NCBI RefSeq assembly: GCF_042885655.1
Contig: NZ_JBHVRO010000003.1
Location: 434,001 to 498,000 of the forward strand
Direction: 5' to 3'
Source of the DNA: Psychrobacillus sp042885655
GTDB lineage: Bacteria > Bacillota > Bacilli > Bacillales_A > Planococcaceae
DNA length: 64,000 nucleotides
Under the pieces are notes generated by a model that was not told the origin of the DNA, did no database searches, and saw only the letters and a list, made by a program, of their open reading frames with translations. Positions 37,201 to 42,800 of this stretch are shown here, piece after piece. The translations under genes were made by a program, and so were the position numbers. The first letter of the stretch is position 1. Each line of letters starts with the position of its first letter.

Positions 37201-37997
37201 TTGAGGGACGAGCTAAAAAAGAAAAATTAGTAACCCAAATCACTGGGAATAAAAAAGTAACTGTGTTAGGTCGTCCGATGGAAATTGATACAAATATGCA
37301 AAATCGTTCGGTCACAATCACATTACCAATTCCAACAAATGCAACACAAGAGCAAATAAATAACTTAGCTATTTTCATAGAACATAGCGATGGAACTAAA
37401 GAAGTTGTACAAGGAAAGTTAGGAGCATTTGACAAAGGGACACAAGGTGTTCAATTTACAGTCAATAAATTCTCTACTTTTACAGTCTTGTACCTGGAGG
37501 GCGCAGCGAAGTATTTTGCACAAAATTCATGTGTAAGTAAAGCGGATTGTCTTCAAGTGAATAAGACAACTCCAGTGTATGTATTAGAAAATAACCGCTT
37601 GAAAAAAGTAGGAGAAGCAGTAAAAGGTCAAAATTTACCTGTTAAACAAGCTATTTCTCCAATGCTTGGTCTAGGTGGAGACGTCTGGTTAGAACGAACA
37701 GCAGCAGTTTCTTACGAAACACCATCTAAAGAAATGCTTGCTAAAAACGAATTGCCAGCCAACAAACGTCCAATACAAATTTGGAAAGGCCTAGAGTTAA
37801 CTCCAGGTCAAATTGGAAAAGTGACTATTCTAAAAGACACAGTCATTTGGCAATCAATTGATAAAACAACTAAACTACCAAGAGTCTTGAAAAAAGGTGA
37901 ACAATATAGAGTGTATCGCTATGTTCCAGGTATGTACCAAGTTAGCGACAAAGAATATATTGTACAAGATTCAAACGTAGTCCTCTTCAAAAAATAA
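31239..37997 (+). CDS. giant secreted lamin-tail / OB-fold / PHP metallohydrolase-like protein with C-terminal retention-type domain
   Basis: A 2252-residue exoprotein. Signal peptide (1-36, ending AEA); lamin-tail domain (about 38-190, FIELYNPTDEDVSLDNWSVQ); Ig-like stretches; a YhcR-type OB fold (about 425-520); a PHP/CehA-like metallohydrolase domain (about 825-1055) with HNH at 832-834 and DHSH at 864-867 as metal ligands; a CARDB-like domain; a GATase-like Rossmann segment (about 1290-1540); two more OB folds (about 1565-1745); one Big2 domain (about 1750-1830); a GGGNQ linker; and a domain ending VNKFSTFTVLYLEG that normally precedes SLH repeats. The shared C-terminal domain (about 2096-2252) stands where SLH would. 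Extracellular phosphoester or nucleic-acid hydrolysis is plausible, but the substrate is unknown. Confidence 0.9.
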   Translation: MQTRMKGKKRTTSILLIIVLLLSTILPSSLIQKAEAQIAGHVVISQVYGAGGNTGAVFLNDFIELYNPTDEDVSLDNWSVQYASSTGNFGTSVTELSGTIKAHGYYLIHEAGGANGKALPDGDVIGGIAMAAAAGKVALANTTSPLSGSKPANVVDFVGYGKAANAFEGTGSTGADLSATLSAQRRPYAGMVPSPGKGNGWDSDDNSKDFVNTAPTPRNSASPTEKFELNESVQPIVDRVFYQQSGTNVTVMATEGTVPNNAVVTFYGTSTTGVGALGTTTAKADGSFVTTFDALVSLPTLYITATDADKPESAASAVDVAKPTAALMQDKLSYNVDKSKVGTVNGTTAALSNARIFVYADSDKTNRLSAQPVIADSKGNFTVSVNNAPDTVYVTQQNYTAKGIMLESATASVTKPSNEIITDISTVRQSDSNGHPINLNKYFTIEGIMTIDNGILGTQKNNYYIQDATAGINIFGSFDHKLNIKRGDKLRVSGKVLEYNGLTEFEPTNVEKLSEGETLPTPKNITVTDMNDFATIEPLEGSLATISGKVTSSSLSGAGYNVTVADENAKTTLLRVMTTTKIDMEKDIVVNKSYSFTGIVGQYSTNVNPKNGYQLNIRDVKDIASILGISHNQMKEAFKDTTISFEAFADGAESVTLYYRNVGSTEYTQLPMAGDGQGRYTASLLSSTLNNTDFEYYIEAKAGENIRFAGSSDVPFKVVFVDDAEGPTFAAEIPSNTAKVESPRPEISVVMEDPSGVDNKSIKILVDNQDVTKDATVSNTQVKYTPTNDLDLGIHTVKVTAADTKGNVSSKEWTFEVVPRFTGGHHYRGTTHNHTVISHDAKGSPEDALKAGKKYGYDYFAFSDHSHDIDPELLGQDTVDHKGQQERKGGDDWKLTKDLAKQYTKDGEYVVFPAFEMTSTTWGHSNVFGTDNFIDRNINGKQYQDLSKYYAWVLTYDDIVAQFNHPDMSKDAFNNFKPYDKNVDKLFTMLEVGNGSGSYGYANAEGKLFSALDLGWHVAPTYGEDNHDGTWGKTNARTVIVADDLTQESLLHSMANMRVYMSEDPNFQLDVLANGFYMGSTVDSKTLNFTINGKDPVAESKTNGYDYLSNTYKSDDRVKNVELISNGGKVVASYSPMTVDFTWKPSYTVTSGQQWFVVRVTQADGERIYSAPIWSKEESVDVKVNSIDIVGDVVIDGNPATAKVTVGNFGTQTVNNLNVDLYVDVQDEAHKLGSAVINSILSKGTGVASIKWDKPVTGDHQLIASVTSKDGANLGDVSLILPVKVKQPLGLKVLIDAKHGNENSTGDTSTYGDNLKAFTLLLQKEGYKVEQNKAVITSDVLSDVTILVITQPKTALTADEQKVVGDFVKAGGSVLFAGKSNNGSTDSTLHNGTLTEIGTQIRMSHDGVFDLSKKGNFWSDPAVSPYAVRAYPGLVDNYVTDRVPFIDYYSGSSLQGAGNTALTKSGKLKFLVTGNETTYQGNVKNGSFVYDDVSDDHGGSAIPLIVSDEIGAKGRIIVSGMNTFNDKQMDESFEPKGNPQFILNAVNWLAHRDTKTTKIEDARKLADETPVVIEGTVTTAAGVFFDAFYVQDATGGIMAFNEVPAGSLKLGDTVRIYGHIKTFENNKEIEFGKFDIDVIKTGTGAAVAPKDVTTGTATSAANQGLLVKVKGKVTSKYDDTSYVINDGTGNLLVFTDGYIENQGIPVPQLNVGDTLEAVGLSGEFSGGSRIRVRDTKELKATPGTDNGNPVVEISVDKKSIEMTKGDTVQLHVKQITTTNDGKSTEKDVTNEAIYTVEKANVASVTKGLVTAKVQGTTNITIAFEQKEVVVSVTVKNPGGGNQGGGNQGGGNQGNGNQGNGKVEDIKVDKDSGTSFPQTPIKRTTEPNGTVKDELTLTTDTVKETVAKLKEQHQDTARMVIPDKEDKVSEVSVTVPKEAVGTLANGKTNLEIFSDNLHLFIPQTSMQNFGADLFFHVVPLKEQVQKNEVEGRAKKEKLVTQITGNKKVTVLGRPMEIDTNMQNRSVTITLPIPTNATQEQINNLAIFIEHSDGTKEVVQGKLGAFDKGTQGVQFTVNKFSTFTVLYLEGAAKYFAQNSCVSKADCLQVNKTTPVYVLENNRLKKVGEAVKGQNLPVKQAISPMLGLGGDVWLERTAAVSYETPSKEMLAKNELPANKRPIQIWKGLELTPGQIGKVTILKDTVIWQSIDKTTKLPRVLKKGEQYRVYRYVPGMYQVSDKEYIVQDSNVVLFKK
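36749..36819 (+). repeat. 15-bp in-frame tandem repeat (GGGNQ linker)
   Basis: About 4.5 copies of GGTGGTGGAAATCAA encode a Gly-Asn-Gln linker inside the giant exoprotein, between the Big2 domain and the pre-C-terminal domain. Confidence 0.85.
37750..37997 (+). repeat. near-identical 3' tract shared with 44113-44360
   Basis: By eye I count two differences in 248 bases against 44113-44360 (GACACA/GATACA and GTCCTC/GTACTC). The 205 bases just upstream differ at about 14 positions, so the identity is concentrated at the 3' end of two otherwise unrelated genes. Confidence 0.85.
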
Positions 37998-37999
37998 TA

Positions 38000-38030
38000 A
38001 TGGTGCCAGGCACCCACACAATTCTGACAA
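38000..38030. repeat. GGTGCC palindromic element, incomplete copy 3
   Basis: GGTGCCAGGCACCCACACAA retains the core, but its right flank (CCACACAATTC) is not complementary to the left. The same right flank recurs in the copy at 63239-63276. Confidence 0.65.
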
Positions 38031-38042
38031 TTGAGTAGCATG

Positions 38043-38085
38043 AAAAAAACCTCTTAAATCTTTCGAGATTTAAGAGGTTTTTATA
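38043..38085. terminator. bidirectional terminator
   Basis: AAACCTCTTAAATCT pairs perfectly with AGATTTAAGAGGTTT around TTCG, with A/T runs on both sides. It serves the convergent exoprotein gene and RNPP-type regulator gene. Confidence 0.93.
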
Positions 38086-38119
38086 ATTTCGTCTAAATTG
38101 AGTGAATGACTTTCGGCAT

Positions 38120-39418
38120 TTAAACAAGTTCGTTGTTTTTTCGGTACTTTTCCAGAATAGGTAATGCGTATTTATTTGCTAATTCCATATCTCCTTTTTC
38201 CATATAATAATCAAATAATTTTATCTCATAAACCTCCGCTGCAAGTCCATAGCCCATATCCTTGAAAATCGGGTAAACCTTAGTCTCTAGGTAGTGGTAA
38301 TACTGTTCTCTGTGATTTTTAATCTTAAATATATGCAACTGAAAAAAGTGTTTTAGCATTGGTTCGTTTAGTTTATTCGCTAGAGAATAACCTTTTTTGG
38401 CTAAATGTAGCAGTTCCTTGTCAGATGCCAACCCTAGTTTTGTGGAGGCATTTAAATATCCCTCAAGAGACATTAAATATTGTGAATTAGTTGGTTTACG
38501 TATTTCCAAGGACTGTCTATAATACTCTAAAGCTTTGTCATAAGAGCCGTTGCGAAATTGCTGGTAGGCATAATTGTAAAGTAGCTTGGCTTTTTGTTCG
38601 GTTAACCCATAATTGTCCGCCATCTCAATTAATCTAGGGTACCCTGAATCTTTTGGGTCAAAATGTTCCTCTTGTTCAACTTGAATCAGCATTAACATCT
38701 CTGTTTCAATTATTCGAGTAAAACTATGTGTTTTTGTAAAAAAAGTAAGTGCTTTATTAGCGTAATAATAGGCTAAAACACGAGAATCCATGCAATGATA
38801 GGCTACAGCTAAATGGTAATAATATTCAGGATTGTTGTAATAGGTAATATCTATTAATTTTAAATATGAAATTGCTTTATAATGTTCCTGGTGATAGTTG
38901 ATGAAAAATTCTCCTTTAATATGTAATAGCATGTTTTTATCGTACGGAGTAAGGTCTTGCCAACTATCGATTTCTTTGATGAGTACCTCAGCAAGAGTAC
39001 CTTCCCCAATTAATAAATAATACCTGGTAAGTATTAATGTATTAGATCGATAGAAATCAGGTATTTGCAATAGAATAATGCCCTCCAATTGCTCCTTTAT
39101 TCTTTTAGCTTTTGAGTTTAGTTTTAAAATAATAGACTCATGCCATTCTTTTAATAGCCCCTCTAAGCTCAAGTAGGTTTCAATTTCTGCCTGCATGTCT
39201 ATACAAAGCCTCTTAGCTAATACCTCTATTGTATCCTTTGAAACTTCTGTAATGCCTCGCTCAATTTTGCTTATATGCGTTTTAGAACAAATGCCTTCTC
39301 CTAAATCCGATTGGCTTAAGCCTTGAATCTCTCGGTGAAATTTAATGATTTTTCCTTGAATAATAGTAACCAGCTCCTTGGCATTTCCGCAATAGTATTC
39401 TCTTATCCCACATGACAA
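38120..39418 (-). CDS. RNPP/Rgg-type transcriptional regulator (XRE HTH plus TPR repeats)
   Basis: A 432-residue regulator. An XRE helix-turn-helix (about 22-78, containing GLSQSDLGEGICSKTHISKIERG) is followed by about 350 residues of helical TPR-like repeats (FYRSNTLILTRYYLLIGEG, YNYAYQQFRNGSYDKALEYY). This is the layout of NprR, PlcR and Rgg, which bind a short secreted peptide and often control exoprotease genes. It is divergent from the subtilase at 39810 and convergent with the exoprotein at 31239. I find no normal signalling-peptide gene downstream or upstream. The start is uncertain: ATG 39418 has no ribosome binding site, whereas AAGGAG inside the frame points to a start near residue 17-20, where no standard start codon exists. 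Confidence 0.82.
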   Translation of the reverse strand: MSCGIREYYCGNAKELVTIIQGKIIKFHREIQGLSQSDLGEGICSKTHISKIERGITEVSKDTIEVLAKRLCIDMQAEIETYLSLEGLLKEWHESIILKLNSKAKRIKEQLEGIILLQIPDFYRSNTLILTRYYLLIGEGTLAEVLIKEIDSWQDLTPYDKNMLLHIKGEFFINYHQEHYKAISYLKLIDITYYNNPEYYYHLAVAYHCMDSRVLAYYYANKALTFFTKTHSFTRIIETEMLMLIQVEQEEHFDPKDSGYPRLIEMADNYGLTEQKAKLLYNYAYQQFRNGSYDKALEYYRQSLEIRKPTNSQYLMSLEGYLNASTKLGLASDKELLHLAKKGYSLANKLNEPMLKHFFQLHIFKIKNHREQYYHYLETKVYPIFKDMGYGLAAEVYEIKLFDYYMEKGDMELANKYALPILEKYRKNNELV

Positions 39419-39469
39419 ACGTTGACCCCAACTCTAATTTCTATTTGATTGAACTTTATAAAAAAAATC

Positions 39470-39490
39470 AACAAAAAACGTGTTTTTGTT
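39470..39490. promoter_or_regulatory. inverted repeat near the regulator start
   Basis: AACAAAAA and TTTTTGTT flank ACGTG. It lies about 52 bases upstream of the regulator gene, where an autoregulatory operator could sit. The arms are simple sequence, so chance is possible. Confidence 0.35.
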
Positions 39491-39586
39491 CGTTTTTTTT
39501 TCAATTTTCTACTAGGTTGATTTGACTTGTGATCATGATAAAACCCCAATTGTCAGTAAAGATAGAGAAAGCTACTCTAAGATTAT

Positions 39587-39611
39587 CACAAATAATTGAC
39601 AATTATTTGTG
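39587..39611. promoter_or_regulatory. perfect 25-bp palindrome, candidate operator
   Basis: CACAAATAATT and AATTATTTGTG are perfect 11-bp inverted arms around GAC. There is no T run, so it is not a terminator. The position between a divergent RNPP-type regulator and an exoprotease gene suits a regulator-binding site. Confidence 0.55.
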
Positions 39612-39809
39612 AATATTCACTTTTTTATTTAAAAAGTAGTTAAACCAAATTTCAAGGAGGTGAAGTAAATTAAGTCATTTCTATTTTTATATAAGTATCC
39701 TTAATAAAATCGAAGTTATTTACAACAAGGACATCACTCAAAGACTATACCTAAATTCGCAATAATCATGTACTTATATTCATATTAAAATTGAATAGGA
39801 GAATAATTG

Positions 39810-42800
39810 ATGGGAAATTATAAATTTAAGAAGTTAATAGCCACATTGATGGCAACTGCAATGTTAACCTTTCCTACGCTTCAAGCTTTTGCAAACGATC
39901 CATTTTCGGACAATCAAAAAGCATTCGATGTAATAGATTCAAAATATATAGGCGAAAGCTCTAAGACTAGTTCAGGAAACCATGTCATTACGCTGATTAC
40001 AGGCGATGTTGTAACAGTGACATATATTGAAGGTGGAAAGAGCGTTATTAGTGTCGAACCTGCCAATGGAGCCGGTGGTGGAACAAGTATTATGACTCTT
40101 GGCAAGGATACGTATGTTATTCCTGATGAGGCGATGTCATATGTAGTTTCGGATTTTTTGGATAAAGATTTGTTCAACATCACAGCTCTCCTTGAGTACG
40201 GTTACAATGATGAAAATCAATCCACCTTACCAGTGATCGTACAGTATACTCCAAAAAATGCTCGTTTTGAGTTAGCTCTACCTGCTACTCTTGCAGGATC
40301 TGAACGGACGCATATTTTGGAAAGTATTGACGGGGTTGCAGTATCAACAGAGAAAGAACAGACTAGAGCATTCTGGGATGATATTACGGAGAATGCAGCT
40401 GCAGATTCTCGAAAGACTGGCGGTATTAAAAAAGTTTGGCTGGATGGTCGTGTCGAAGTGAACCTCGCTGAAAGTGTACCACAGGTTGGTGCACCAGATG
40501 CATGGGAATCAGGTTTTGATGGAGAGGGTATAACGGTAGCTGTTCTCGATACCGGCATCGATTCAGACCATCCCGATCTAGTTAACCAGATTGATAAGAT
40601 TGAGAGCTTCGTTCCAGAAGAAGATGCACGCGACTATCATGGTCATGGTACACATGTGGCATCCACAGTACTTGGAACAGGTGCTGCTTCTAATGGACTT
40701 AATAAGGGGGTGGCTCCAGGGGCACACCTAATTGTAGGGAAAGTTCTTAGTTCATCTGGTTATGGTCAAGATTCCTGGATAATCGATGGGATGGAGTGGG
40801 CTGCCGAAAATGCGAAGGTGGTTAATATGAGTTTAGGTGACCCTAAGCCAAGTGATGGAACAGACCCGCTGTCTCAGGCTGTAAATAATTTGAGTGAAGA
40901 GACCGGTGCATTGTTTGTTATCGCCGCTGGAAACTCTGGTATGGAAGGCATTGGTTCACCAGGAGCTGCAGATGCAGCACTTACAGTAGGATCTGTTGAC
41001 AAATCTGATAGTCTTTCTTGGTTTTCTACAAAGGGACCCCGTTTTATGGATTCAGGATTAAAACCTGATCTTGTCGCACCCGGCTCAGATATAATAGCGG
41101 CCCGTTCTCAATATGCAAGTCAAGGAGACGGTTCATATCTTAGTCTTAGCGGTACTTCTATGGCTACTCCCCATGTAGCGGGAGCAGCGGCCATTCTTGC
41201 ACAGCGCTATCCAGATTGGACAGGAGATCAACTGAAAAGTGCCCTAATGAGTACGACGAAGATGCTTGACTATATTAAACCGTATGAGGGTGGGGCGGGT
41301 CGTCTAGATGTCGCAGCTGCCATATCCAGTACTATATATGCGAAAGGTTCCTTAGACTTTGGTTTCTTCCAATGGCCGCATGATGAGGAAACTCTTGTTG
41401 AGAAGACTGTTTCATATACCAATGTAAGTGATCAACCTGTTACGTTGGATCTCTCAGCAACCTTTATAGATAATAATGGTATAGCATCGGAAGAACTTTT
41501 ACAGCTTTCAGCGGATCAAGTTACCGTACCTGCTAATGAAAGTGCTGAAGTTACAGTAACAGTTGACCCGAAAGAAGCTGCAGTAGGAAGTCGTTATCAA
41601 GGACAACTTACTGCCATGGTGGACGGACAAATAGTTGCTCATACGGCAATGGTCATGGGCAAGGAAGAAGAGAGGTTTTCTCTCACAATCAATGCAACAA
41701 ATCGTGATGGAAATCCAGCAGAAACTGTTGTTTCGATAGTTGGTCCGAACAACTATCCAGGATTCTTGAATGTGCAAGGGACAACGGAATTACGACTTCC
41801 ACCGGGAACTTATTCAGTTATGAGTATGATGGATGTTGATACAGACACGGATCACGCAGGAGTAGCAATGCTAGGTAACCCTGAAGTAGTTATTGTTGAT
41901 GGTCCAGAAATTGTCGAACTTGATGCACGGAATGCAGTAGAAATTACAGCGAGCGTTCCGGAAAAGACCGAAGCGAAGTTTAGGAAACTGGAATATTACC
42001 GCAGTTTCAGTGAAACAAATACTATAACTGGAAGGTATTTGTTACCAGAATGGATAGATAAAATGTATGCGGAACCAACAGAAACCGTTAAAACTGGTGA
42101 ATTTCATTTGAACACACGCTGGCGCCTGATCAAACCTGTATTGTCCATTAACGTCGATGAACTGGAGCTAGATACCCTAACTCTGCCAGGAAGTGAGCCG
42201 TTAGAAGGAAAGCATCAGTTGACTGCTGTTTACGCAGTACAAGGGACTCCGGAAGATTATAAAAACCTAGATGTGAAAGATAAGGCAGTGATTGTACAGC
42301 GCAGTAATGTGATCAATGGTTCTGAACGCGCTGCAGCAGCATATGCAGCAGGTGCAAAACTATTAATTGTAGTGAACGATAAACCTACAGAGTTTCTAGA
42401 ATGGGTTGGAATAGAAGACTTTTTGGATAGTAATCCTATAGCTGTCGCTTCTGTTAGTGGAACAGAAGGGATAGAGCTTATCAAACTTGCCAAAAATGGG
42501 AATTTAATTTTAAACATTGAAGGGACACCAAACACACCATACGTATATGATCTAATCGATAACCATCATAACGCCATTCCAGAGGATTTAAGCTATTCTC
42601 CTACAGCGAATGAGCTAGTGAAAATCAATGCACAATACTACTCGGATCGTTCGGCGTCAGGAGAAGAATTCCGCTGGGATATTCCATCCTACAGCGAAAA
42701 TGGAGTAGGTTTCAATTATCAATTGTCACTCCCATCTGTTCGCATAGAGTGGGTGTCAGCTCCAGAAGAAACAATTTGGTACCATCAGGCCCGAGTGGTT

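Larger units (their letters stand above)
39419..39809. other. divergent regulatory region between regulator and protease 5
   Basis: It holds two inverted repeats (39470-39490 and 39587-39611) and an orphan AAGGAGGTG ribosome binding site (39654-39662) with no standard start codon behind it. It is AT-rich and no clear sigma-A promoter is seen. Confidence 0.55.
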
